NCBI RefSeq assembly: GCF_009760915.1
Contig: NZ_VIDQ01000025.1
Coordinates: forward strand, 21,006 to 85,005
Reading direction: 5' to 3'
DNA from: Azohydromonas aeria
GTDB lineage: Bacteria; Pseudomonadota; Gammaproteobacteria; Burkholderiales; Burkholderiaceae_C
DNA: 64,000 nt
A program made the translations under genes and the position numbers. This document shows positions 49,876-60,823 of the stretch, in pieces. The notes under the pieces were generated by a model. The model was not told the DNA's origin. It made no database searches and worked only from the letters and a program-made list of their open reading frames with translations. The number at the start of each line of letters is the position of its first letter. Positions within the stretch are counted from its first letter, which is position 1.

Positions 49876-50928
49876 ATGAACCTCCCCAAGACGGCCCGCC
49901 TGGGCCTGCTCGCGATCTCGATGGCGCTGGGCTTTGCCGGCGCCCAGGCCCAGTCCGACGACAAGGTGCTCAATCTCTACAGCGCGCGCCACTACCAGAC
50001 CGACGAGGCGCTGTACGCCAATTTCACCAAGGCCACGGGCATCCGCATCAACCGCATCGACAGCGACGACGCCGGCGTGCTCACGCGGCTGAAGAACGAG
50101 GGCGCCTCCAGCCCGGCCGACGTGGTGCTTCTGGTGGACGCGGCGCGGCTGGTCAAGGCGGAGCAGGAGGGGCTGTTCCAGCCGGTGAAGTCCGCCACGC
50201 TGGAGTCGCGCATCCCGGCCGCGCTGCGCGGCACCGACGCCGGCAAGGGCGCGGCCTGGTTCGGCTTCTCGACCCGCGCGCGCGTGGTGGTCTACAACAA
50301 GGCCACCGTGAAGAAGGAGGACGTGGACACCTACGCCGAGCTGGGTGACCCGAAGAACAAGGGCCGCGTCTGCACCCGCTCCGGCTCGCATCCCTACAAC
50401 CTGTCGCTGTTCGGCTCGATGGTCGAGCGCATGGGCGCGGAGAAGACCGAGGCCTGGCTCAAGGGCGTGGTGGACAACATGGCGCGCGCGCCCAAGGGCG
50501 GCGACACCGACCAGATCAAGGCCGTGGCCAGCGGCGAGTGCCAGGTGGGGGTGACCAACAGCTACTACCTCGCGCGGCTGATGCGCTCGGACAAGGCCGA
50601 GGACCGCGCCGTGATGGAGAAGGTGGCCGTGGTCTTCCCCGACCAGCAGGGCGCGGGCACGCACGTCAACGTGGCCGGCGGCGCCGTGGCGGCGCACGCC
50701 AAGAACCGCGACGCCGCGGTGCGCTTCCTGGAGTACCTGGCCGGCGACGAGGCGCAGGGCTACTTCGCCAACGGCAACAACGAGTGGCCGGTGGCGCGTG
50801 GCGTCAAGCTGGGCAACCCGGCACTGGACGCGCTGGGCGACTTCAAGCAGGAGTCGGTGCCCATCGCCGCCATCGGCGCCAACCAGGCCAAGGTCCAGCA
50901 GATGCTGGACCGCGTGGGCTACAAGTAA
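49876..50928 (+). CDS. Fe(III) ABC transporter substrate-binding protein (FbpA/FutA type)
   Basis: A 350-residue periplasmic binding protein with signal peptide ending GAQAQ. The mature start DDKVLNLYSARHYQTDEALY is typical, and the paired tyrosines Y230/Y231 (TNSYYLARL) are the iron ligands of the family. Other features: GVLTRLKNEG, NEWPVARGV. It is separated from its permease (convergent, minus strand) and ATPase genes rather than in one operon. Iron control is suggested by the upstream palindrome. Confidence 0.92.
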   Translation: MNLPKTARLGLLAISMALGFAGAQAQSDDKVLNLYSARHYQTDEALYANFTKATGIRINRIDSDDAGVLTRLKNEGASSPADVVLLVDAARLVKAEQEGLFQPVKSATLESRIPAALRGTDAGKGAAWFGFSTRARVVVYNKATVKKEDVDTYAELGDPKNKGRVCTRSGSHPYNLSLFGSMVERMGAEKTEAWLKGVVDNMARAPKGGDTDQIKAVASGECQVGVTNSYYLARLMRSDKAEDRAVMEKVAVVFPDQQGAGTHVNVAGGAVAAHAKNRDAAVRFLEYLAGDEAQGYFANGNNEWPVARGVKLGNPALDALGDFKQESVPIAAIGANQAKVQQMLDRVGYK

Positions 50929-50979
50929 GCGCCCCGCGCCCGGCCGCCGCGCTCGCGGCCGGCCGGGCCGCCTGCCGGA

Positions 50980-52617
50980 TCAGGCGCCGGCGCCCGCCGG
51001 GCGCCCCACGGTGCGCGCCAGCAGCATCACCGGCAGCAGCCCCACCGCCACGATCGCCAGCGACGGCAGCGAGGCCTCGGCCAGCCGCTCGTCGCGCGCC
51101 AGGTTGTAGGCCACCACCGCCAGCGTGTCGCTGCCGAAGGGGCGCAGCACCAGCGTGGCGGGCAGCTCCTTCATCGCGTCCACGAACACCAGCAGCGCCG
51201 CGGCCCAGGCCGAGCGCGACAGCAGCGGCAGGTGCACGCGCGCGAACAGCCGCAGCCGCCCGACGCCGAGCATGCGCGAGGTCTCGTCGATGGCCAGCGG
51301 CACGCGCGTGTAGCCGGCCTCCACGCTCTGCAGCGCCACGGCCGAGAAGCGCACCAGGTAGGCGAACAGCAGCCCCGCGGCCGTGCCGGTGAACAGCGCC
51401 GCCGCGCCCAGCGCCGGCCAGCGCGCCTGCACCCAGGACACCGGCAGCAGGATGCCGATGGCCACCACCGCCCCGGGCACCGCGTAGCCCAGCGACAGCA
51501 CGCGCACGCCCACGGGCAGCAGGTCCGGCGTGCGCGCCGCGCCTTCGCGGCGCTGGCGCAGCGCGAAGCCCAGCGCCAGCGCCAGCGCCGTGGCCGCAGT
51601 GGCGGCCATGGCGGCCAGCCGGAAGCTGGCCCAGGCCCATTCCACGAAGCGCTCCAGCGGCAGCCCGAACTCGCTGCCGGTGGCCTCGCGCCACAGCATC
51701 GCGCCCAGCCAGCCCGCCGGCAGCACGAAGCCCAGCAGCACCGGCAGCGCGCACACCGCCACGGCCGCGGCGGCCGCCGCGCCGCGCAGGCGCCGCGGCT
51801 GCGCGGCGCCGGAGGGGGGCGCGGCGCCGCGCGCGTTCGAGAAGCGCAGCCGCGACTGCGCGCGCCGCTCCAGCGCCAGCAGCAGCGCCACCACCACCAG
51901 CAGCATCGACGCCAGCTGCGCCGCGGCGGTGGCGTCGTTCATGGACAGCCACGCGCGGTAGATGCCGGTGGTGAAGGTGGACAGTCCGAAGTACGCGCCG
52001 ACGCCGTAGTCGGCCAGCGTCTCCATCAGCGCCAGCGCGGCGCCGGCGATCACGGCCGGGCGCGCCAGCGGCAGCGCCACGGTGGCCAGCCGCCGCCACG
52101 GGCCCGCGCCCAGCAGCCGCGCCGCGTCCATCATGTGCTCCGCGCGCTCGCCCAGCGCCGCGCGCGTGAGCAGGTACACGTAGGGGTAGAGGCTCAGCAC
52201 GAAGAGCGCCACCGCGCCCCAGAGGCTGCGCACGTCGGGCCACAGCGCGCCCTGCCAGCCGAAGGCCGCGCGCAGCCCCGTCTGCACCGGGCCGCTGAAC
52301 TGCAGCGCGTCGGTGTAGGCGTAGGCCAGCACGTAGGCCGGCATGGCCAGTGGCAGCAGCAGCGCCCACTCGAACACGCCGCGCCCCGGAAAGCGGTACA
52401 GCGCCACCGCCACCGCGGTGGACAGCCCCAGCAGCGTCACGCCCGCGGCCACGCCCAGCGCCAGCCACAGCGACTCCAGCGCGTAGCCGCCCAGCACCGT
52501 CTGCGCCTGGTGGCGCAGCACCGCCAGCGCCTGCGCGTCGAAGCTGAACCACGCGCCCAGGATCGCCGCCACCGGCAGCGCCAGGGCCAGGCACAGCAGG
52601 CTCAGCAGCGTGCGCAT
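50980..52617 (-). CDS. Fe(III) ABC transporter permease (FbpB type)
   Basis: A 545-residue fused permease with about 12 helices in two halves, each with an EAA-like loop (DAARLLGAGPWRRLATVALPLARPA and DETSRMLGVGRLRLFARVHLPLL). Conserved YPYVYLLTRAALGE and DAMKELPATLVLRPFG match FbpB. The Met at 52617 begins the first helix. It is convergent with the binding protein and divergent from the ATPase, with a Fur box in the 134-base gap. Confidence 0.92.
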   Translation of the reverse strand: MRTLLSLLCLALALPVAAILGAWFSFDAQALAVLRHQAQTVLGGYALESLWLALGVAAGVTLLGLSTAVAVALYRFPGRGVFEWALLLPLAMPAYVLAYAYTDALQFSGPVQTGLRAAFGWQGALWPDVRSLWGAVALFVLSLYPYVYLLTRAALGERAEHMMDAARLLGAGPWRRLATVALPLARPAVIAGAALALMETLADYGVGAYFGLSTFTTGIYRAWLSMNDATAAAQLASMLLVVVALLLALERRAQSRLRFSNARGAAPPSGAAQPRRLRGAAAAAAVAVCALPVLLGFVLPAGWLGAMLWREATGSEFGLPLERFVEWAWASFRLAAMAATAATALALALGFALRQRREGAARTPDLLPVGVRVLSLGYAVPGAVVAIGILLPVSWVQARWPALGAAALFTGTAAGLLFAYLVRFSAVALQSVEAGYTRVPLAIDETSRMLGVGRLRLFARVHLPLLSRSAWAAALLVFVDAMKELPATLVLRPFGSDTLAVVAYNLARDERLAEASLPSLAIVAVGLLPVMLLARTVGRPAGAGA

Positions 52618-52703
52618 CGCGCCTTCCCCCCGGCCCGGGCCACCCCGGCGCGGCCCGCATCGCAGCCTTGCGCCCGCGTTACAGGCGAGCGCGGCGCTGT
52701 AGA

Positions 52704-52722
52704 AATAATGAGAACCATTTTC
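52704..52722. promoter_or_regulatory. Fur box in the divergent permease-ATPase region
   Basis: AATAATGAGAACCATTTTC matches 15 of 19 positions of the Fur consensus GATAATGATAATCATTATC. The site lies 87 bases before the permease start and 30 bases before the ATPase start, in an otherwise G+C-rich region, and could repress both under iron repletion. Confidence 0.8.
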
Positions 52723-52751
52723 AATCAACCCCTCCTCGATATGATAGGAGG

Positions 52752-53825
<1,074 letters not shown>

Positions 53826-53844
53826 GGCCGGTGCCGCGGCCGCG

Positions 53845-55851
<2,007 letters not shown>

Positions 55852-55857
55852 GGTGCC

Positions 55858-56469
55858 TCAGCCCTTGAGCACCCGGCGCGCCACGGCCAGCAGCCGCGCG
55901 CTGATCTTGAGCTGGCTGGCCTCGGCCGGCGCCAGGGCGATGTCGAAGCGGACCTTGTTCTCCACGATCACGAAGTTGACCATCACACCCAGCGCGAGCG
56001 CCTGCTCCGACTCCGTGACCGTCAGCAGCGGGCGTCCGCGCGCCAGCCCCAGGGTATCGGCGAGCAGGCCGCTGCGCGAGCGGTCGATGAAAAGCAGGTG
56101 CATTCCGGGGAAGGGCTCCGAGCGCTCCAGCCGCTCCAGGCGCCGCACCAGCACCGGGCGCCCGTCCACCACCGCCCCGGCCGCCGCGCGCTCGACCTCG
56201 TCGGCCACCGCGCCGGCGGCCAGCACGCCGATGACGAAAGGGCTGTCGCGCCCTTCGAACACCGGCGCCGGCCACTCGACGTAGCTGCCGAACTTGACCA
56301 GGAACGCAGCCTTGACCTGGTACTCCGCGGCGCTCGGCGCCTGGGCCTGCGCCGGCGAGGTGGCCAGGCCCAGCAGCAGCGCCGCCGGCAGCCCGCTCCA
56401 GAGGCGGCGCAGCACCGCGCGCCGGCGCGGCTGCGCGGGCGCATGGCGAGCGGCGGCGTGTCCGGTCAT
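55858..56469 (-). CDS. YfiR family periplasmic protein, module 2
   Basis: A 203-residue DUF4154/YfiR protein; signal peptide ends SPAQAQ. Family text: EYQVKAAFLVKFGSYVEWP, FVIGVLAAG, GRPVLVRRLERLE, GMHLLFIDRS, VNFVIVENKVRFDIA, KISARLLAVARRVL. Both positions that carry Cys in the module-1 paralogue are replaced (G81 and M123), so no disulfide is possible. It lies 5 bases after the receptor stop and 6 bases before the kinase start. Confidence 0.87.
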   Translation of the reverse strand: MTGHAAARHAPAQPRRRAVLRRLWSGLPAALLLGLATSPAQAQAPSAAEYQVKAAFLVKFGSYVEWPAPVFEGRDSPFVIGVLAAGAVADEVERAAAGAVVDGRPVLVRRLERLERSEPFPGMHLLFIDRSRSGLLADTLGLARGRPLLTVTESEQALALGVMVNFVIVENKVRFDIALAPAEASQLKISARLLAVARRVLKG

Positions 56470-56474
56470 CGCCC

Positions 56475-58451
56475 TCAGGGCCCCGCGGACCGCAGCACCA
56501 GCCGCACGAAGGCCGCGCGGCCGATCTCGGTGCGCGTGGCCACCGGCCCGAACTCGCCGTGGCCGCCGTCGAGCACGTTCTGCAGCGACAGCGACACCTC
56601 CACCCCCGGGCTCGGCCGCCAGCCCAGGCGCAGGTCCAGCGCGACGTAGGACGGCACCGCCGGCTGCGCCAGCGCCGAGACGCCGCGCAGCATCACGTCG
56701 AGCTCGGTGCGCCGCGGCAGGTCCAGCTGCGAGCGCACGATCCACTGCCGCGCCGCGCTGGTGCCCTCGGTGAAGGCGACGTTGCCGGCGTCCAGGTAGC
56801 CCGCGCGCGCGCGCAGGTCCTGCCACAGCCGGTTGAAGCCGCCGTGCAGCCGCCAGTCGGGCAGCGGCTGCCAGCTGCCCCACAGCTCCAGCCCGTCGAC
56901 GTGGCCCTCCAGCCCGTTGTCGAAGGTCAGCACCGTGCCCCCGGAGGCGGGCTGCAGCGAGCGCAGCCGGTCGTAGGCGGCATGGAACACGGTGGCCGAG
57001 GCGCTCACGCCCGCGCCGGGCTGGCCGCGCCAGCCCAGTTCCGCCACGCGCGCCACCTCGGCCTTGAAGGCGGGATTGCCGCTGACCGTGGGCTGGCCGT
57101 CGCGCCCGGGATTGAGCAGGTCGCGGTCCAGCCGCGTCGGGCCGCGCACCGTGCGCGACAGCGCACCCCACAGCAGCTGCGTCGGCGCCCACTGCCAGGC
57201 CAGCCGCGCGCTGGGCAGGAATTCCAGCCCGGTGTAGGCGTTGTGCTCGGCGCGCGCGCCCAGCGTCAGGCGCAGCCCCTCGCGCAGCGCGATCTCGTCC
57301 TGTCCGAACAGGCTGTAGCTCCACTGGCGCCGCTGCACGGGCTGCATCAGCACGCCGGCGTCGGCGCCCTCGAAGTCGTCGCGGTCGTGGCGCAGCTGCG
57401 CGCCCCAGACCACGGCATGGCGCGCGCCGGGCTGCAGCGCGTGCTGCAGCTGCAGGTCCAGCGTGTCGAGCGTGTCCCGGAAGCCCAGGCGGCGCTCGGT
57501 GCGGTCCCAGTAGCCCTGCAGCGTCAGCGTGCCGCCGCTGGCCAGGCGCTGCTCCCAGCGGCCGAGCACGTGGCCGCCGCTCAGCGCGGTGCGGCCGACC
57601 TGCAGCGCCGCGCCGGGGATCTCCACCGCGCCGGGAATGGGCGCCTCGCGCGTGCCGTCGTAGAGCTGGGCCTGGAACATGGCGCGCGCGCCGCCGGCGA
57701 GCTCCCAGTCGCCGCGCAGCCCGGCCTGCGCCATGTGCCCGGCATCGCCCGCGGACGCGCCGGCGAGCGTGCGCGTGCGCTCGAAGGCCACGTGCCGCGC
57801 CCACAGCCGCAGCGCCCGCGCCGCGTCGCCGCCCGGCGCCAGCCCGTAGTGCGCCGAGACCTCGCGCTCGCGGTTGCCCGCGCCGGCCACGACCTCGGCA
57901 CCCTGCGTCTGCGCCGCGGAGCGGGTGATGACGTTGATGACGCCGTTGACCGCATTGACGCCCCACAGCGTGCCGCCCGGGCCGCTGATGACCTCGATAC
58001 GCTCGATGTCCTCCAGCGGCAGCTGCTGCGCGTCCCAGAACACGCCGCCGAAGAGCGGCGTGTACACCGAGCGCCCGTCGATGAGCACCAGCAGCTTGTT
58101 GGCGGTGTTGCTGTTGAAGCCGCGGCTGCCCACGGCATGGAAGGCGGCGCTGATGCGCGCCACCTGCAGGTTGGGCGCCAGCCGCAGCGCCTCGGGCAGC
58201 GAGGTGGCGCCGCTGCGGCGGATGTCCTCGGCCGAGATCACGAACACGGCCGCCGGCGCCTCCGACAGCCGCTCGGCGCGGCGCGACACCGAAGTCACCT
58301 CGATGTCGCCGAGCTCCTCCAGGCTCAGCTCCGACAGCCGCGGCGCCGGTACGGGCTGCGCCGTGGCGGCGGCTGCGGCCACGGGCAGCGACGCCGCGGC
58401 CAGCGCCAGCACGGCCGCGCTTTCCCTGCGTAGTCCCGGACTCACCACCAT
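56475..58451 (-). CDS. TonB-dependent receptor, module 2
   Basis: A 658-residue outer-membrane receptor: signal peptide, then the family opening LSLEELGDIEVTSVSRR, plug with ALRLAPNLQVARI, VLIDGRSVYTPLFGGVFW, IEVISGPGGTLWGVNAVNGVINVITR, and a 22-strand-type barrel. It ends LVLRSAGP rather than in Phe. The plug opening is the form often found beside YfiR genes. No Fur box is visible in the 194 bases upstream (58452-58645), which separate it from mltA and hold no gene. Ligand unknown. Confidence 0.9.
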   Translation of the reverse strand: MVVSPGLRRESAAVLALAAASLPVAAAAATAQPVPAPRLSELSLEELGDIEVTSVSRRAERLSEAPAAVFVISAEDIRRSGATSLPEALRLAPNLQVARISAAFHAVGSRGFNSNTANKLLVLIDGRSVYTPLFGGVFWDAQQLPLEDIERIEVISGPGGTLWGVNAVNGVINVITRSAAQTQGAEVVAGAGNREREVSAHYGLAPGGDAARALRLWARHVAFERTRTLAGASAGDAGHMAQAGLRGDWELAGGARAMFQAQLYDGTREAPIPGAVEIPGAALQVGRTALSGGHVLGRWEQRLASGGTLTLQGYWDRTERRLGFRDTLDTLDLQLQHALQPGARHAVVWGAQLRHDRDDFEGADAGVLMQPVQRRQWSYSLFGQDEIALREGLRLTLGARAEHNAYTGLEFLPSARLAWQWAPTQLLWGALSRTVRGPTRLDRDLLNPGRDGQPTVSGNPAFKAEVARVAELGWRGQPGAGVSASATVFHAAYDRLRSLQPASGGTVLTFDNGLEGHVDGLELWGSWQPLPDWRLHGGFNRLWQDLRARAGYLDAGNVAFTEGTSAARQWIVRSQLDLPRRTELDVMLRGVSALAQPAVPSYVALDLRLGWRPSPGVEVSLSLQNVLDGGHGEFGPVATRTEIGRAAFVRLVLRSAGP

Positions 58452-58645
58452 GTGCTTCCCCCCGACAGCCCTGGAGTACCGCGCCGCGGCGCGGCAGCAG
58501 GTGCGCAGCCTGCCGTGCGAAGGATCATAGGGGGGCGGGGCGCGGCGCGGGCGCCGCGGCGGCGGGCTGTTGCGCCGCGGCGTGTCCCGGGCCGGCGCCG
58601 GGCGGTTTCAGCGGCCGCGCCCCGGAGCGCGGATCGGGCCGCGCC

Positions 58646-59845
58646 TCAGCTCTGCGGCGGGCGCGGCCACAGCACCCACAGCCGCAGCGGCTGCTTCATG
58701 CGCCCGGCCTGCTGCTCGGCGTGATCGCCCCAGCCCCAGAAGAAGTCGGCGCGCACCGCGCCGACGATGGCGCTGCCCGTGTCCTGCGCCACCACCAGGC
58801 GCTGCAGCGCCTGCGCGCCCAGCGGCTCGGTGCTGGCCAGCCACACCGGCGTGCCGTAGGGAATGCTCTGCGGATCGACCGCGATGGAGCGCCCGGGCGT
58901 GAGCGCCACGCCCTGCGCCCCGCGTGGGCCCATCTGCGGATCGGGCAGCGCCTCCTCGCGGAAGAACACCACGCGCGGGTTGGCCCACAGCATCTCCTGC
59001 ACGCGGCGCGGGTTGGCGCGCGCCCAGGCCTTGATGCCGGGCCAGGACGCCTGCTCGGCCCGGATCTCGCCCTGCTCGATGAGCCAGCGCCCGACCGACT
59101 TGTAGGGCTGGTCGTTGTGCCCGGCAAAGGCCAGCCGCACCAGCTGCTGGCGCCCGTCGGGCTCGGTCACGCGCAGCCGCCCCGAGCCCTGGATCTGCAG
59201 CACCAGCGCGTCCAGCGGGTCGGCCACGTAGGCGATCTCGCGCCCGCGCAGCGCCGCGCCTGCGGCGGGCAGCGTGTCGAGCTGCTGGCGCGTCCAGTAG
59301 GGGCGGCGCATGGCCAGGTCGGCCGGCGGGCGGTGCAGCGGCACGGCGAAGGCGCCGCGCGGGGTGCGGCTGGCTTCGATCAGCGGCTCGTAGTAGCCGG
59401 TGATGAGCCCCTCGGCGGCGCCCTCGGGGCTCTCCACCCGGTACGGCTGCAGCCGGGCCTTCAGCCAGGCGCGCGCGGCGGCCTCGTCGGCCGGTGCGTT
59501 GAGCAGCACGTCGGCGCAGGTGGCAGCCCAGCCCGGCGCCGGGCGTTCGCAACTGCGATGCAGCGCCTGCCAGGCTTCGAGCACGCGGTCGCCGTCCCAG
59601 CCCGGCAGCTCGGACCAGTCCACGGGCTGCCAGCGCGCGCGCGGGCGCAGCAGCGCCGCACCGGGCGCGGCGCCGGGCCCGGCTTCGGGCGCTCGCACCG
59701 CCGGGGCGGGCGCGGACACGGGCGCAGGCGGGTTCAGCGGCACGCCGGCGCAGCCCGCCAGCAGCGCCGCCAGCGCCAGGGCGTGCAGGGCCGCGCCGCC
59801 GCGGCGCGGGATACGGGGAATACGGAGGGCGAGGGGCTCGGACAT
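58646..59845 (-). CDS. mltA: Membrane-bound lytic murein transglycosylase A
   Basis: A 399-residue lipoprotein (lipobox LLAGC, Cys 32) that cleaves peptidoglycan glycan strands to 1,6-anhydro ends. After a Pro/Ala linker the MltA domain shows LITGYYEPLIEASRT and YVADPLDALVLQIQGSGRL; the 3D domain has SIAVDPQSIPYGTPVWL and AQDTGSAIVGAVRADFFWG with the catalytic Asp. Full length. Confidence 0.93.
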   Translation of the reverse strand: MSEPLALRIPRIPRRGGAALHALALAALLAGCAGVPLNPPAPVSAPAPAVRAPEAGPGAAPGAALLRPRARWQPVDWSELPGWDGDRVLEAWQALHRSCERPAPGWAATCADVLLNAPADEAAARAWLKARLQPYRVESPEGAAEGLITGYYEPLIEASRTPRGAFAVPLHRPPADLAMRRPYWTRQQLDTLPAAGAALRGREIAYVADPLDALVLQIQGSGRLRVTEPDGRQQLVRLAFAGHNDQPYKSVGRWLIEQGEIRAEQASWPGIKAWARANPRRVQEMLWANPRVVFFREEALPDPQMGPRGAQGVALTPGRSIAVDPQSIPYGTPVWLASTEPLGAQALQRLVVAQDTGSAIVGAVRADFFWGWGDHAEQQAGRMKQPLRLWVLWPRPPQS

Positions 59846-59894
59846 GGCGCGAATTGTGGCCCCGCGCCGGGCGCGGTCACGGCGCCGCCGCGCG

Positions 59895-60599
59895 TCAGCG
59901 CAGCACCTGGCGCATGTGCTCCAGCAGCGCGCGGCCTTCCTCGCGCAGGTTCTTCAGGATCTCGGGGCGCTGCGTGCGGAACGGGCCGCGCTTGCCGTGG
60001 TGCTCGACGATCTGGCCCACCAGCGTGTAGTTCAGGCCGCAGCTGTGCAGCAGCCGCGACAGCCGCGGCTCGACCATGACGAAGCTCTGCTCGCTGCCGT
60101 GGTTGAGGATCATGGCCGTGGCGCCCAGGAACAGCCCCATGGCGATGAGCGGGTACTGCCGGTCGCTGCTGTCGACCACCGCGTTGCCGCCGCCCTCGGG
60201 GCTGTCGTACTCGCCGCGGCGGCGCCGGAAGTCCTGGTGCACCGCCAGGCGCGACACCTCGGTGGCGCTGGCGCGGTGCGCCGGGTCCATGTAGTCGGGC
60301 TTGAGCGTGTCGCCGCAGGCGCGCTCGAAGGGAAAGCGCCAGTCGGCCTGGCCCGGATGCTTGATCAGCCGCACGCAGCCCGCGGGCCGCCCGGAGGCCA
60401 GGTGGCGCACCAGCGCAAACTCCGAGTACTCGTCGTGCTCGTCCTGCTCCAGGCCCTCGGCCGTGACCGGCTCGTAGCCGAGCTCCTCGCAGTACACGGC
60501 ATGCCGCACCCGCAAGACCTCGCGCCGCGTGGCGTCATCGCGGGCCGGCAGGATCTCGAAGTAGCGGGTGAAGCGTTCGATCAGTGTGATGTTTTCCAT
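59895..60599 (-). CDS. PEP-CTERM/exosortase-associated acyltransferase
   Basis: A 234-residue GNAT-fold protein of the family linked to PEP-CTERM/exosortase loci: ITLIERFTRYFEILPA, VRHAVYCEELGYEP, GCVRLIKHP, EVSRLAVHQDFRRRRGE, and the late MVEPRLSRLLHSCGL. The Met at 60599 gives the family start MENITLIERF; GGGAAGG-type sequence lies upstream. No exosortase or PEP-CTERM gene is near, so it is an orphan or serves loci elsewhere. The substrate may be an acyl chain for a quorum-like or polysaccharide product. Confidence 0.85.
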   Translation of the reverse strand: MENITLIERFTRYFEILPARDDATRREVLRVRHAVYCEELGYEPVTAEGLEQDEHDEYSEFALVRHLASGRPAGCVRLIKHPGQADWRFPFERACGDTLKPDYMDPAHRASATEVSRLAVHQDFRRRRGEYDSPEGGGNAVVDSSDRQYPLIAMGLFLGATAMILNHGSEQSFVMVEPRLSRLLHSCGLNYTLVGQIVEHHGKRGPFRTQRPEILKNLREEGRALLEHMRQVLR

Positions 60600-60679
60600 G
60601 GCGCCTTCCCGGCGTGATGCAAAGTGCCGGCTCATTGGTTATCGGGCATCCGCACCAAAACCTGAATTGAGCTTCGTCA

Positions 60680-60799
60680 ATGGGATTGATACTTCTCGAA
60701 TCACTTGCAGCACTGGCGCTACTGGTCTTCATCGTCTGGTGGACGATGTTCAGCGGCCGCCGCGGCGGCGAACGCGACGACGATGAAGGCCAAGGGTGA
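60680..60799 (+). CDS. 39-residue single-helix membrane protein
   Basis: A short frame giving MGLILLESLAALALLVFIVW followed by a charged tail (SGRRGGERDDDEGQG). The hydrophobic helix and acidic cytosolic-type tail look like a real small membrane protein, but the ribosome-binding site is weak (GAG at -11). It lies alone on the plus strand between the divergent-facing acyltransferase and the convergent Gcr-type gene. Confidence 0.5.
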   Translation: MGLILLESLAALALLVFIVWWTMFSGRRGGERDDDEGQG

Positions 60800-60823
60800 C
60801 GCGTAACTGACGTCCGAGTGCTT

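Noticed and set aside
60700..60716. ACTTGCAGCAC resembling the right flank of repeat units 2 and 3
   Set aside because: It lies inside the 39-residue frame, lacks the CAAG half and any DnaA-box-like word at the fixed offset.
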